NCBI RefSeq assembly: GCF_023502325.1
Contig: NZ_JAMFLZ010000006.1
Coordinates: forward strand, 1 to 64,000
Length of the DNA stretch: 64,000 nucleotides
Direction: 5' to 3'
Source of the DNA: Wocania_A spongiicola
GTDB taxonomy: Bacteria; Bacteroidota; Bacteroidia; Flavobacteriales; Flavobacteriaceae
Made by a program: the position numbers and the translations under genes. A model generated the notes under the pieces. The model did no database searches, was not told the origin of the DNA, and saw nothing but the letters and a program-made list of their open reading frames with translations. How positions within the stretch are numbered: the first letter of the stretch is position 1; every line of letters begins with the position of its first letter. Shown piece by piece: positions 8,217 through 17,160 of the stretch.

Positions 8217-9542
8217 ATGAAGATTAATTATATATCACTTTTTCTTTTAGCACTACTTACATGTGCTTCATACTCTCAAAACAAAATTCCAAAAGGAAAT
8301 ATTGCAGATGACAAAGTTTTATTTGAATACGCTATCTACTTTTTAGATAATGATATTGTTAAAGTAGAAGATGCTATAAAAACTATTAAAAAACTCCATC
8401 CCTCAATTAAATTACTAGACTCAGTTTCTAACCCCGAATCAATAAAAGAAAGTAGTGTTGTAATTACACCTATAACAAATGTAAAAGAACAATTCCCTCC
8501 TGCCGATTTGGAATATTTACAATATACAAATCAAGGACTAAGTGAAAGCGAAAAAATAGAGTTACAGAAGTCTAAATATGTGTTATTATTGGATTTTATG
8601 TGTAAACAAGATGAATTAATTACCACCTTAAAAACAGCAAATAATTTTGTTAAAGATTTAGTTAAAAATAAGAAAGCTGTTATTTTCGATTCTGATACGC
8701 GAGAAACTTATAGTAAAGATTATTGGAATGCTAAACGCTTAATAAATGATAACACTGTAAATATATCTAACCATATTACCATTCATTTTTATCAAAAAGA
8801 AGAGTACTGTAGAGCTATAACCCTGGGAATGTTAAAATTTGGACTACCTGATTTATGCATTGAAAACTTATCATGTAACAGTAGTTTAGGGTTAACAAGC
8901 TTTATTAACTTAATTGCTCAAACACTCTTAGAAAAACAGAAAATTGAAAAAACTGGACGCATTAAATTGAATATTGATGCTATCAAAAATGAAGAGTTAA
9001 AAGCTGTTCTTTTAAGCTCACTATATGAAAATGCAGAAAAGAAAGCGGAAATAAATTTAATTAAAGGAACTTGGGAAGAAGGCGACCCTCAAAACAGATT
9101 GATTGAAATAGGGTTCTCAGAAGCAAATCCTCAGGTTGAACATAATGAAGTTATTACAAAGCTATTTGGGTCTCTAGACAAAGTTTCCTATCTTAATCAT
9201 AACGAAGAACTTCTTGCAGCTAGCAAAAGAGCAAAAGAAAAAATACCAGAACTCCGTAAATTATTTTTGGCAGGTTTACCAATAAACAGCTCTTTACTTA
9301 TAAAATTCCCATTTGAAAATTCTGAAGGGGAAAGAGAATGGATGTGGGTAGAAATAACCAAATGGAAAGGAGAAACTATTAATGGTCTTTTACAAAACGA
9401 ACCAAGAGTAGTTGAAAATTTAAAAGCCGGCTCAAAAGTTTCAAAAAATATAAATGATATGTTTGATTACATATTATACAAAGCAGATGGCACACAAGAA
9501 GGCAATGAAACTAGTGAAATAATTATGAAAATGCAGAATTAA
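8217..9542 (+). CDS. Secreted protein with C-terminal DUF2314 domain
   Basis: A 441-residue protein with a signal peptide (ending near SYSQN). The last 80 or so residues (about 355-438) match DUF2314 (YegJ-like): WMWVEITKWKGETINGLLQNEP could not be quoted whole, but the key features are MWVEITKW, G-x-L-x-NEP and the late 'FDYILYKADGTQEGNET'. The middle region (about 90-330) is helical and unfamiliar. Function unknown. In other bacteria DUF2314 is often a stand-alone domain; here it is the tail of a larger exported protein, coupled to a TPR gene. Confidence 0.65.
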   Translation: MKINYISLFLLALLTCASYSQNKIPKGNIADDKVLFEYAIYFLDNDIVKVEDAIKTIKKLHPSIKLLDSVSNPESIKESSVVITPITNVKEQFPPADLEYLQYTNQGLSESEKIELQKSKYVLLLDFMCKQDELITTLKTANNFVKDLVKNKKAVIFDSDTRETYSKDYWNAKRLINDNTVNISNHITIHFYQKEEYCRAITLGMLKFGLPDLCIENLSCNSSLGLTSFINLIAQTLLEKQKIEKTGRIKLNIDAIKNEELKAVLLSSLYENAEKKAEINLIKGTWEEGDPQNRLIEIGFSEANPQVEHNEVITKLFGSLDKVSYLNHNEELLAASKRAKEKIPELRKLFLAGLPINSSLLIKFPFENSEGEREWMWVEITKWKGETINGLLQNEPRVVENLKAGSKVSKNINDMFDYILYKADGTQEGNETSEIIMKMQN

Positions 9543-9594
9543 AAACACGAATTGCTTTAACATAAAACTGTAACTTTACTCCAAAACTCAAACC

Positions 9595-10107
9595 ATGTCA
9601 ACCATCTTTGCAGCCATAGACTTCGAGACCGCTAAAGGACACCATATTTGCTCTGTTGGGATTGTGACGTTTAAAAATGGGGTTATTATTGACGAGTTTC
9701 ATGCGTTAATACAACCACCAAACAACGATTATAATTGGCATAATATACAAGTTCATGGTATTACTGAAGACGATACTAGATTTGCACCAAATTTTAGAGC
9801 TGTGTATCCAGAGATAAAAAAACGTATTTCTGGAATAGTTACCGTTGCACACAATGAATCTTTTGACAGAACCGTTTTACAAAAAACGATGAAAGATTAT
9901 AACATTCCGCAATCAGATTTAATCATGCAAGAGCGTTGGGAATGCACGCTTAAGATTTACCGCAATAAAGGTTATAAACCAGCAAAACTAGATGCTTGCT
10001 GTAAAGCACATAATATTGCTTTAAAACATCACGATGCATTGTCTGATGCTCGCGCCTGTGGTAAGCTGTTTTTAATTGCTCAATATGAGCGTTTACCTTT
10101 ATTTTAG
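9595..10107 (+). CDS. DnaQ-like 3'-5' exonuclease
   Basis: A 170-residue DEDDh-type exonuclease. ExoI: AAIDFET gives the first Asp and Glu. ExoII: VTVAHNESFDR gives the next Asp. ExoIII: HHDALSDA gives the His and last Asp. All catalytic residues are present. The length fits a single-domain proofreading-type or RNA/DNA-trimming nuclease, with no helicase or polymerase domain attached. It could act in repair; which substrate cannot be told. It lies alone, 52 bases after the DUF2314 gene, and converges on the THUMP methyltransferase. Confidence 0.85.
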   Translation: MSTIFAAIDFETAKGHHICSVGIVTFKNGVIIDEFHALIQPPNNDYNWHNIQVHGITEDDTRFAPNFRAVYPEIKKRISGIVTVAHNESFDRTVLQKTMKDYNIPQSDLIMQERWECTLKIYRNKGYKPAKLDACCKAHNIALKHHDALSDARACGKLFLIAQYERLPLF

Positions 10108-10158
10108 AAATACAAAGGGTGTACTTTCGTCATTTTTAAGACAAAAGACTAGAATTTG

Positions 10159-11316
10159 TTACTTCATATATTTTCCCTTCTTACTTCCTTCATACATTAC
10201 ATATTTAACTAAACGTGCTTCAAGTTTTGCATTAAATAAATGTATTTTTCGTGATGGTCGCAAACCTACATGTTTAAGAGCATCAAGGTTTGAGGTAATA
10301 AACCAAGCATCAGTACCTGGATAATTTTGCTTTAAGGTATCTCCAATGCTTGCATAAAACTCTTGCATATCAATATTTAAACGCTCGCCATAAGGTGGGT
10401 TAAATACCATATGTAATTTTTCATCACCTCCTTTTTGGGTTTTGAAAAAATCTTCATGCTTTACTTCAATAAAGTCTTCTAATTGGGCATTCTTAACATT
10501 ATCTTTAGCTTTACTAACTGCACTTGGCGCTTTATCATAACCAATTATTTTATGATGAAAATCGCGAGTTTTGCCAAGTAAGGATTCTTCAATTTTTTCA
10601 AACAATTCTACATCCCAATCTTGCCAACGTTCAAACGCAAATTCTTTACGCATCAAATTTGGTGGAATATTACAAGCTATCATTGCAGCCTCTATAAGCA
10701 TGGTACCAGAACCACACATGGGGTCCATAAAATCGGTTTGTCCATCCCAGCCAGACAACATAATCAACCCTGCTGCTAAAACCTCGTTTATAGGTGCTAT
10801 ATTAGTGGCCATTTTATAACCACGCTTATGCAATGAATCGCCAGAAGAATCTAATGAAATAGTACATTGCCGTCTATCAATATGCACATTTATCTTTAAG
10901 TCTGGAAATTTTAAATCGACATTTGGACGTTTGCCAGTAGTATCTCTAAATTTATCAACTATAGCATCTTTAGTTTTTTGTGCAATGTAAAGCGAATGTG
11001 TAAACAAATCAGAATGTATTGTAGCATCAACTGCTAAGGTGCCTGTTGGTTTTAAATATTGAGACCAATCCATTGCATAGATTTTATCATATAAATCTTG
11101 CTCGCTACTAACAGTAAATGTATGGATGGGTTTTAAAATTTTAACAGCTGTTCGCAAGCCTAAATTGGCTTTATACATAAACCCTTTATCTCCCGAAAAA
11201 GCTACATTACGAACCCCTGCTTTTATATCTTGAGCACCAAGTTGAGTAAGCTCTTTTGATAGTAACTCTTCAAAGCCAAATAAGGTTTTGGCAACCATCT
11301 TGAAATTTTCTTCCAT
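10159..11316 (-). CDS. THUMP-domain RNA methyltransferase (RlmL-like)
   Basis: A 385-residue class I SAM-dependent RNA methyltransferase. The N-terminal THUMP/ferredoxin-like RNA-binding part (about 1-160) begins KTLFGFEELLSKELTQLGA. The catalytic domain carries FMDPMCGSGTMLIEAA (SAM binding) and VFNPPYGERL, whose NPPY motif marks N-methyltransferases of this class. It matches the N-terminal half of E. coli RlmL (23S rRNA m2G2445); the second RlmK half is absent, as is usual in Bacteroidota. The exact RNA target is inferred. Oriented opposite to both neighbours. Confidence 0.88.
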   Translation of the reverse strand: MEENFKMVAKTLFGFEELLSKELTQLGAQDIKAGVRNVAFSGDKGFMYKANLGLRTAVKILKPIHTFTVSSEQDLYDKIYAMDWSQYLKPTGTLAVDATIHSDLFTHSLYIAQKTKDAIVDKFRDTTGKRPNVDLKFPDLKINVHIDRRQCTISLDSSGDSLHKRGYKMATNIAPINEVLAAGLIMLSGWDGQTDFMDPMCGSGTMLIEAAMIACNIPPNLMRKEFAFERWQDWDVELFEKIEESLLGKTRDFHHKIIGYDKAPSAVSKAKDNVKNAQLEDFIEVKHEDFFKTQKGGDEKLHMVFNPPYGERLNIDMQEFYASIGDTLKQNYPGTDAWFITSNLDALKHVGLRPSRKIHLFNAKLEARLVKYVMYEGSKKGKYMK

Positions 11317-11385
11317 TTTTTACGTCGAATAGATTGCAAAAATAACGTAATTTTGCGTTAATTAACTTAGCAATTGCAGATAATG

Positions 11386-11488
11386 GGTTAAGGATTGATG
11401 CGGCATCCTTTTTTGATAAAAAAGATATAGCGGAAAGCCTGACCACGTTTACATTGAGCGTAGCCGAAATGCAAGCGTGGTAACCTCA
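11386..11488. ncRNA. Conserved structured intergenic element, copy 1 (Flavo-1-like?)
   Basis: Contains GTTAAGGATTGATGCGGCATCC, a T6/A6 stem, GATATAGCGGAAAGCC, then GACCACG...CGTGGTAAC and an A-run. The order GGATTG, GGAAAGCCyGACC, GGTAAC is shared with the element at 17161. I have seen this layout repeatedly between flavobacterial genes; it may correspond to the Rfam Flavo-1 motif, but I cannot confirm this. The last arm holds an extra TGAGCGTAGCCGAA segment in its loop. It ends 9 bases before a start codon, so it may be a leader. Orientation is uncertain. Confidence 0.5.
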
Positions 11489-11496
11489 AAAAAAAT

Positions 11497-12231
11497 ATGA
11501 CGAATAATACGACTACAAAATGGTTTTCCTCTTGGTTTGATACACCATTTTACCATACTTTATATAAAGACAGGGATGATACCGAGGCTCATGCGTTTAT
11601 GGATACACTTACCAATTATTTAAATGTTCCGGAACGCGGTATTATTTTAGATTTGGCTTGTGGCAAAGGAAGACATGCAAGGTATTTAAATAAAATTGGC
11701 TATGATGTTACTGGTGTTGATTTAAGTGAAAATAGTATTAATTTTGCTAAACAGTTTGAAAATAACAGCTTGCATTTTGAAGTACATAACATGTGTAAAC
11801 CTTACAATAAGCAATTTGATGCAGTTTTTAATTTGTTTACTAGTTTTGGATATTTTGACAAAGATGAAGATAACCTGAATACTATTAAAGCCATCAAGGA
11901 AAATTTAAATCCTTTTGGTTTTGGGGTTATTGATTTTATGAATAGTGAGTTTGTTATTGATAATTTAGTGCCCGAAGAAATTAAAACAGTTGATGATATT
12001 ACCTTTAATTTAAAACGTTATGTTGAAGCTGGTTATATTGTAAAAGACATTTCGTTTACAGCAGAAGGCAACGATTATAATTTTCAAGAGCGTGTAAGAG
12101 CGTTTACTTTGAAAGATTTTGAAACTATGTTTGAAGCAGCCAATGTACATTTACTAGATGTTTTTGGCGACTATAAATTGCATAAATTTAATGCGAAAAC
12201 ATCTGAACGCTTAGTAATGATTTTTAAATAA
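11497..12231 (+). CDS. Class I SAM-dependent methyltransferase
   Basis: A 244-residue methyltransferase. Motif I is ILDLACGKGRHARYL (about residues 49-63), followed by VTGVDLSENSI with the acidic residue that binds the ribose of SAM. The mid-region FDAVFNLFTSFGYFD fits the small-molecule methyltransferase type. The substrate is unknown. The start lies directly behind the structured element at 11386, which could affect its expression. Confidence 0.85.
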   Translation: MTNNTTTKWFSSWFDTPFYHTLYKDRDDTEAHAFMDTLTNYLNVPERGIILDLACGKGRHARYLNKIGYDVTGVDLSENSINFAKQFENNSLHFEVHNMCKPYNKQFDAVFNLFTSFGYFDKDEDNLNTIKAIKENLNPFGFGVIDFMNSEFVIDNLVPEEIKTVDDITFNLKRYVEAGYIVKDISFTAEGNDYNFQERVRAFTLKDFETMFEAANVHLLDVFGDYKLHKFNAKTSERLVMIFK

Positions 12232-12364
12232 CTAATAATTGGCTTTTAATCATTATCACTCTGTGGATATTTTTTAATAAAGTATAAATTTGAGTTTATC
12301 GACTTACAATCGAGACTTATAAATAATTAATTACACTCACTGTTGTGGGTTATTATTTTTTTGA

Positions 12365-13039
12365 ATGAATAAATTTTTATTTCCTGTATACGCCGTTATT
12401 TTAGGTGTTATTATTGCTATTGCAACTAAAAATAAAAAAACTTGGAACACTAAACTCCTACTCTCTTTTAGCGGGGCTTTTTTACTAGCTTTAACGCTTT
12501 TTGAGTTATTACCAGAAGTTTATAATCATTTAGATGCAAAACTTACAGGCTTGTACATTATGTGTGGTATTGTGTTACAAATTATTTTAGAGTTATTCTC
12601 TAAAGGGGCAGAACATGGGCATGTACACATACATAAGAACGAAACTAATTTCCCGTGGTTACTATTTATTAGTTTATGCATCCATAGTTTTTTAGAAGGT
12701 TTCCCTATACATCAGCATAATGACATGGTTTATGGTGTTTTGGTACATAAAATACCTATCGCGGCTTTAGTAAGCATGTTTTTATTTCAGTCTAATTATA
12801 GTAAACTACAAATTATAGCATTTTTATTAGTATTTGCAGTTATGACTCCTTTAGGAACTCTTATTTCCAACACATGGGAACCAATCGCTGACTATGCACA
12901 CATAATTAATGCTATTGTTATTGGAATATTTTTTCATATTTCTACCACTATTTTATTTGAAAGTGGTGAAGGACACAAGTTTAATCTATCAAAATTTATT
13001 GCCATTATTTTAGGCGTTGGTATTGCTTTTATGATTTAG
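12365..13039 (+). CDS. ZIP family divalent metal transporter
   Basis: A 224-residue inner-membrane protein with about eight hydrophobic segments. The HGHVHIHKN histidine cluster sits in the cytoplasmic loop after the third segment. CIHSFLEGFPI supplies the His and Glu of the conserved metal-binding helix, and VHKIPIAALVSMF matches the next (HKxP). ZIP proteins bring Zn2+ or Fe2+ into the cytoplasm; the metal cannot be named from sequence. A T-rich stretch with TATTATTTTTTTG directly before the ATG may be the -7 region. Confidence 0.85.
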   Translation: MNKFLFPVYAVILGVIIAIATKNKKTWNTKLLLSFSGAFLLALTLFELLPEVYNHLDAKLTGLYIMCGIVLQIILELFSKGAEHGHVHIHKNETNFPWLLFISLCIHSFLEGFPIHQHNDMVYGVLVHKIPIAALVSMFLFQSNYSKLQIIAFLLVFAVMTPLGTLISNTWEPIADYAHIINAIVIGIFFHISTTILFESGEGHKFNLSKFIAIILGVGIAFMI

Positions 13040-13105
13040 TATTGGCTATTGGAAAATATTAACTAAAGATTTAAGTCTATTGTTTTTAACTTTTAACTGA
13101 AAATA

Positions 13106-13534
13106 GTGTTTAGCAAAGAAGAGTCTCGATTATTAAGACAAGAATTCTGGATTAGTTTTGGAAAATCGTTTCCACGGAAATGGATATTGTATAATACTAA
13201 AATAAAAGGTTTATCATTTAAATTTCATTTTGATACCAAAACTGCTTTAGTTGCTTTAGATATTGAAGATGATTTAGAAAACCGTATTAAATATTGGGAG
13301 AAACTAGAAGCTTTAAAATCGATTTTATTAGATGATTTTCTCCCCGATGCCATTTTTAATGAAGAATATTTATTAGAAAACTATAAAGAAATTTCAAGAG
13401 TTTACGTGCCTTTAGAGCAAAAAGTATCTATTCATAATAAAAACACTTGGCGTGATGTGATGGAGTTTTTCAATGAAAAAATGAATTTGTTTGAAGCATT
13501 TTTTGAGGACTATAAGGATGTCATTGAAGGCTAA
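13106..13534 (+). CDS. DUF4268 domain protein
   Basis: A 142-residue protein starting with GTG. The sequence 'EFWISFGKSFPRKWILYNTKI' and the later acidic 'YWEKLEALKSILLDDFLPD' fit DUF4268, a domain also seen at the C-terminus of some restriction- or nuclease-related proteins and as a stand-alone protein in Bacteroidota. Soluble, no signal peptide. Function unknown; no restriction gene is near. It ends 6 bases from the convergent GNAT gene. Confidence 0.7.
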   Translation: MFSKEESRLLRQEFWISFGKSFPRKWILYNTKIKGLSFKFHFDTKTALVALDIEDDLENRIKYWEKLEALKSILLDDFLPDAIFNEEYLLENYKEISRVYVPLEQKVSIHNKNTWRDVMEFFNEKMNLFEAFFEDYKDVIEG

Positions 13535-13539
13535 AGTCA

Positions 13540-14034
13540 TTAGATTTTTTTCTCCATTTGGTAGTCATCCATAACATAACCATTCCCTATATCTTTTACC
13601 AAAGCGCATACATTAATAAAACCTAACTTCTCGTAAGCCTTAATTGAATTTGTGTTATTTTTGTTTACCGTAAGCATAATTGTTTTTAAACCGTATGCTT
13701 TTGCCTTTTCCTCAATAAATTGCATCGCGGTTTTGCCTATCTTTTTTCCTCTATACTCGCTTAGCACATATATTTTGCTTAAAAACAACTTATCTTCTTC
13801 TTTTCTAATAGAAATATAACCTACTGGGGTTTTATCATATCTTAAAATAAAATACTCAAAACCTTCATCTTCGACTTGTTTAGAAATTGCTTCGGCTGAT
13901 TGATACTTTTTAAGCATATGCTCTACTTGACCAATACCCGTAATAGGAATATAATGTTTGCGCCAAATAACATCGGCTAATTCTTCAATTAATATATAAT
14001 CTGGCTGTGTTTGAGCTAAAGTAATTTCTATCAT
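13540..14034 (-). CDS. GNAT family N-acetyltransferase
   Basis: A 164-residue acetyltransferase. Motif A is visible as KIYVLSEYRGKKIGKTAMQFIEE, with the acetyl-CoA pyrophosphate loop R-G-K-K-I-G. Motif B follows as NSIKAYEKLGFINV. Strand beta4 is VGYISIRKEEDKLFLSKIYV. GNATs acetylate amines on small molecules, peptides or proteins; the substrate is unknown. Transcribed away from hemolysin III; probably monocistronic. Confidence 0.85.
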   Translation of the reverse strand: MIEITLAQTQPDYILIEELADVIWRKHYIPITGIGQVEHMLKKYQSAEAISKQVEDEGFEYFILRYDKTPVGYISIRKEEDKLFLSKIYVLSEYRGKKIGKTAMQFIEEKAKAYGLKTIMLTVNKNNTNSIKAYEKLGFINVCALVKDIGNGYVMDDYQMEKKI

Positions 14035-14078
14035 AGAAAATTAAAGTTTTAGATATTCAAAATAAAGAAAAATTAAGT

Positions 14079-14705
14079 TTAAATCACATAAAAGAAAATC
14101 ATAAAAAAGTGAAATATTGCTCCAGCTAAAACAAATAAATGCCAAATAACATGATTGTACGGTATCTTTTCTACAGCATAAAAAATAATACCAACGGTAT
14201 AAGCTAACCCTCCAGCGAAAAGAAATAAAATGCCATCACTACCAATAGTTTCAGATAAGCTTGTAAAATCAAACACAATAAGCCAACCCATTATTAAATA
14301 AAGAAGTGTTGAGAAAACTTCAAAACGTCCTGTAAAAAACAATTTTAAAATAACACCAAAAGCGGCAATACCCCAAACCGCAAAAAATAAAGTCCGACCT
14401 AAACTCTGCTCAATTGAAATTAAACAAACCGGAGTATAGGTTCCTGCAATTAAAAGATAAATGCTAATATGATCTACAATTCTAAAATAATGCTTTCTCT
14501 TTTCACTTTTTACCGCATGGTAAAATGTTGATGCAGCAAATAACACAATAATAGAAATACCATAAATAATAACACTAAATAAACTCCAAGGCGTTTTTTG
14601 ATTATCAAAAGCAATTAGTAAAACCAAAGCTACTATACCAAACAAAACACCAAGCGCATGAGTAGTAGCATTCAACTTTTCCTCAAACGGAGTTTGTATA
14701 CGCAT
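14079..14705 (-). CDS. Hemolysin III / TrhA family membrane protein
   Basis: A 208-residue protein with seven predicted membrane segments, related to the PAQR family. Conserved positions are present: ATHALGVLFG near the N-terminus, FYHAVKS, DHISIYLLIAGTYTP, and the final HVIWHLFVLAGAIFHFF with the two His that bind the metal in PAQR proteins. Its role in bacteria is not settled (membrane homeostasis is suspected), and it is unlikely to be a true haemolysin. It follows the DUF4294 gene after 3 bases and is probably co-transcribed with it. Confidence 0.88.
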   Translation of the reverse strand: MRIQTPFEEKLNATTHALGVLFGIVALVLLIAFDNQKTPWSLFSVIIYGISIIVLFAASTFYHAVKSEKRKHYFRIVDHISIYLLIAGTYTPVCLISIEQSLGRTLFFAVWGIAAFGVILKLFFTGRFEVFSTLLYLIMGWLIVFDFTSLSETIGSDGILFLFAGGLAYTVGIIFYAVEKIPYNHVIWHLFVLAGAIFHFFMIFFYVI

Positions 14706-14708
14706 AAA

Positions 14709-15389
14709 CTATTGCTTGTTTTGTATAGGTTTAAACCATTTGTCAGTTAAATCATAAAAATCGAATTCAATCTTAGATTTTTGTCTTTCTAAGCGTCCGC
14801 TTTGAAAGTTACGTTGCAGAATATCTTCAATTAAATAGTCTTCTTTTTCATTAAGAGGGTCAAATTCGCGCTTTAAAGAAATATCAAACATACTGGCTGT
14901 AGTATTATACCAAAATGCGCGCCAGCCGTTACGTAATTCTTTTACCAAATTAAAAGCTGTTTTACCAGTTTGCCTATGTATTAATTTAACTAGTATTTGT
15001 CCTTCTGTTCGGGTTAATTTTTTTAATTCATCAGAGAACTCTCCTTCTATATATTTTTGTACACGCTTAGCATACTTTTTTTTATGACGTTTTTTCTTAA
15101 TACCGGCTAAGCGTTTATTCATTGAATCTAAACGTTCAGCAGCCATTTTTGCATAAGGATATACTTTTATTGTTTTTCTGCGTAAAATTAAATATCGAAC
15201 TCGGTCCTTTTTACTATCAAATTGAAGCTTATGCAATAACATAACTTCATCCAAATCAATAGATGTTCGTGGTATAGAATCGCCTTCAACAATAATATAC
15301 TCAACCGCAGTAGAATCTTGCTCTACATCACTAATTTGGGCTAGTGCAAAAAACGGAAAAAGAATAAATATGTATTTGAAATAATTCAT
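14709..15389 (-). CDS. DUF4294 family secreted protein
   Basis: A 226-residue protein with a signal peptide (FALAQ). The sequence VEGDSIPRTSIDLDEVML and the later 'RHKKKYAKRVQKYIEGEF' are typical of DUF4294, found throughout Bacteroidota. The centre is strongly basic (about residues 85-130). Location is probably periplasmic; function unknown. It is the first gene of the pair with hemolysin III. Cassette A begins about 80 bases upstream. Confidence 0.8.
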   Translation of the reverse strand: MNYFKYIFILFPFFALAQISDVEQDSTAVEYIIVEGDSIPRTSIDLDEVMLLHKLQFDSKKDRVRYLILRRKTIKVYPYAKMAAERLDSMNKRLAGIKKKRHKKKYAKRVQKYIEGEFSDELKKLTRTEGQILVKLIHRQTGKTAFNLVKELRNGWRAFWYNTTASMFDISLKREFDPLNEKEDYLIEDILQRNFQSGRLERQKSKIEFDFYDLTDKWFKPIQNKQ

Positions 15390-15499
15390 TTGTAAAAAAA
15401 GGGGCGTTTATTACGCCAAAAATACTGAATTTCTTAAAACTAGATATCTTAGGTCTGAAATTATTAAAACACTTGACTTTGTCAGAAAAATTGTCGAAA

Positions 15500-15560
15500 T
15501 TCGTTTAACGTAGTATATAAACCATTAAAACGGATTCATATACTTGAAAAACATTGTGTG
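15500..15560. repeat. Left-end hairpin of cassette A
   Basis: After TTCGTTTAACG comes the stem AGTATAT (15512-15518) / ATATACT (15538-15544), with an inner CC-ATTAAAAC-GG mini-stem. The segment AAACATTGTG that follows is also in cassette C. The same fold, with different stem bases, occurs at 35791 and 44045. Confidence 0.7.
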
Positions 15561-15666
15561 TCATTAAGAACCCATTATGTAAAAAAAATTATCTTTCAGT
15601 AACTCAAGTTTTCTAATATCTAATAGAGAAGTTAAAATGACTAATTCTTACACAACAAAATAATAT

Positions 15667-16911
15667 ATGACCGACTTCATTAAATCTATAAGAAACACCA
15701 ATAATATATTAATAGTGGTTTCTGTTATTTTGTTGTTTTTTTCGATTCGCTCAGATGATAGATTCAGATATATAGAAGCTAGACAAGAAATAGACTCATT
15801 AAAAAATTTAAATTATAACTCTTATTTTAGTTATGTTGATAAAGATATTTCTAAAAGATTCAACAAATATTCTGATAATCTCAGAGACAGCTTAATTAAA
15901 TATGAGGTGAATTTTAAGGTTGCTAATGATTTTAAATATAAAAGTTCACTCACATTAAATTGGCCAAAAAAAGAAAGTAAAATTTCTGAAATTATAGATT
16001 TTTTTAATCAAAAAAATAATGTTGGATACATACAAGAAAATGAAGACTTTACGATAATTAAAAAACTAATATCAAGTTTTGAATTTGATATAACTCAATC
16101 TCAACGTGATTACCAACTTGGAATGTCTTCAATAAAATATCCAGAAAAAATTATTCTCAAAAACATAAAAATCGTTCTTGATTCAAGTATTGAAAGCACA
16201 TATAAGGACTCTAAATTTGATATTCGTAGGACTGATATAGGGAAAGTAGAATCAATGAATAACGATAACCATCGATATTGGTTTGTTATTGAAGATAGTG
16301 ATTCCGATATGTCCAAGAGTTTCAAGTCAGAAGATATAAATATTCTTAGTACAATTCGTTCAACATATTATGCAAAAGGATGGTTATTTGAAAACTATCC
16401 TCATCTATGTTCTAAAGATAGTGACACAATTATTTCTACAATATTTCCAAAAGTCCATAGAGTTTTGGGTGAAATTGAAAATAAGTCTTTATCTGATGCA
16501 TCTAAATATTTAATTGACAAAATTATTAAATCGGAAAAGAGCGTAAAAATATTTGGTATAACTGTTCGCGAACAAACTTTACTCTTAATTGGTCCAGGAA
16601 TAATATTTTTCTTAATGTTTTATATACTTGTTCAAGTTAAAAACATTAATATCTTATTGACTAAAACTACACATATAGAAATTTCATATCCGTGGTTTGG
16701 AGTAATGTCAAATAGTTTGTCAAGAATTGTTCTTTTTCTATCAGTAATAGCACTTCCATCTACAACGGCAATATATATTTTAATTAATTACAGAGTCGAT
16801 TTTAGTCTCAAAACGATAGTAGCTAGTTTTTTTGTGATAGGAATAATTATTATTGGAATTTTAATAAATTATAACCTTTATTTTACCCAAAAAAAGATTA
16901 TTTTAAAGTAA
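15667..16911 (+). CDS. Cassette A cargo: unknown membrane protein
   Basis: A 414-residue protein I do not recognise. One membrane segment lies near the N-terminus (about 13-27). A large soluble region of about 270 residues follows (28-300), rich in Lys, Asp and Ser and with short helical pieces, presumably extracytoplasmic. Three membrane segments lie near the C-terminus (about 303-325, 348-372 and 383-405). No enzymatic motif is seen. It is AT-rich and is the only gene between the two cassette ends, in line with an acquired gene. A role in defence or envelope adaptation is possible but unsupported. Confidence 0.7.
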   Translation: MTDFIKSIRNTNNILIVVSVILLFFSIRSDDRFRYIEARQEIDSLKNLNYNSYFSYVDKDISKRFNKYSDNLRDSLIKYEVNFKVANDFKYKSSLTLNWPKKESKISEIIDFFNQKNNVGYIQENEDFTIIKKLISSFEFDITQSQRDYQLGMSSIKYPEKIILKNIKIVLDSSIESTYKDSKFDIRRTDIGKVESMNNDNHRYWFVIEDSDSDMSKSFKSEDINILSTIRSTYYAKGWLFENYPHLCSKDSDTIISTIFPKVHRVLGEIENKSLSDASKYLIDKIIKSEKSVKIFGITVREQTLLLIGPGIIFFLMFYILVQVKNINILLTKTTHIEISYPWFGVMSNSLSRIVLFLSVIALPSTTAIYILINYRVDFSLKTIVASFFVIGIIIIGILINYNLYFTQKKIILK

Positions 16912-16962
16912 AAGAACATTAGAAATAATTATTTTTAAATACATAATTAGTAAAAAAAATCA

Positions 16963-17108
16963 GTTAAACGAACACACAACAATGGCTATAATTCATTGTG
17001 GTTTTGTGCCACACCAAAATAAAAGTATAAATCAAACGGCTGGATTTCGGCGGAATAATCCTGCGGATGATTCCACAACGAAATCATAGCCTAGACCGTT
17101 AAACGAAC
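16963..17108. repeat. Right-end attC-like palindrome of cassette A
   Basis: A nested imperfect hairpin: outer GGCTGGATTTCG (17038-17049) with CGAAATCATAGCC (17079-17091), inner GGAATAATCC (17052-17061) with GGATGATTCC (17065-17074), loop TGC. It is bracketed by GTTAAACGAAC at 16963 and 17098. GTTAAAC fits the attC R' form GTTRRRY. It shares fold and loop with the element in cassette C, but only part of the sequence. Confidence 0.6.
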
Positions 17109-17160
17109 TTCTCCAAAATAAAGCACCTTTCTGTTTAATTATATAAGCTAGCAGATACCT

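Larger units (their letters stand above)
15472..17108. mobile_element. Gene cassette A (integron-like or TIR-bounded), one cargo gene
   Basis: Left end: a segment TTGACTTTGTCAGAAAAATT shared (one change) with cassette C, then TTCGTTTAACG (15500-15510) and a covarying hairpin. Right end: a structured palindrome ending CGTTAAACGAAC (17097-17108), the inverse of the left motif. A second GTTAAACGAAC lies at 16963, so the right element is bracketed by direct copies. It inserts between the divergent DUF4294 and M42 genes and carries one unknown membrane-protein gene. No recombinase. Exact borders are uncertain by some tens of bases. Confidence 0.6.

Noticed and set aside
15472..17108. Cassette A as an insertion sequence
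   Set aside because: The only gene inside has no DDE, HUH, serine or tyrosine recombinase motif, and its membrane topology does not suit a transposase.
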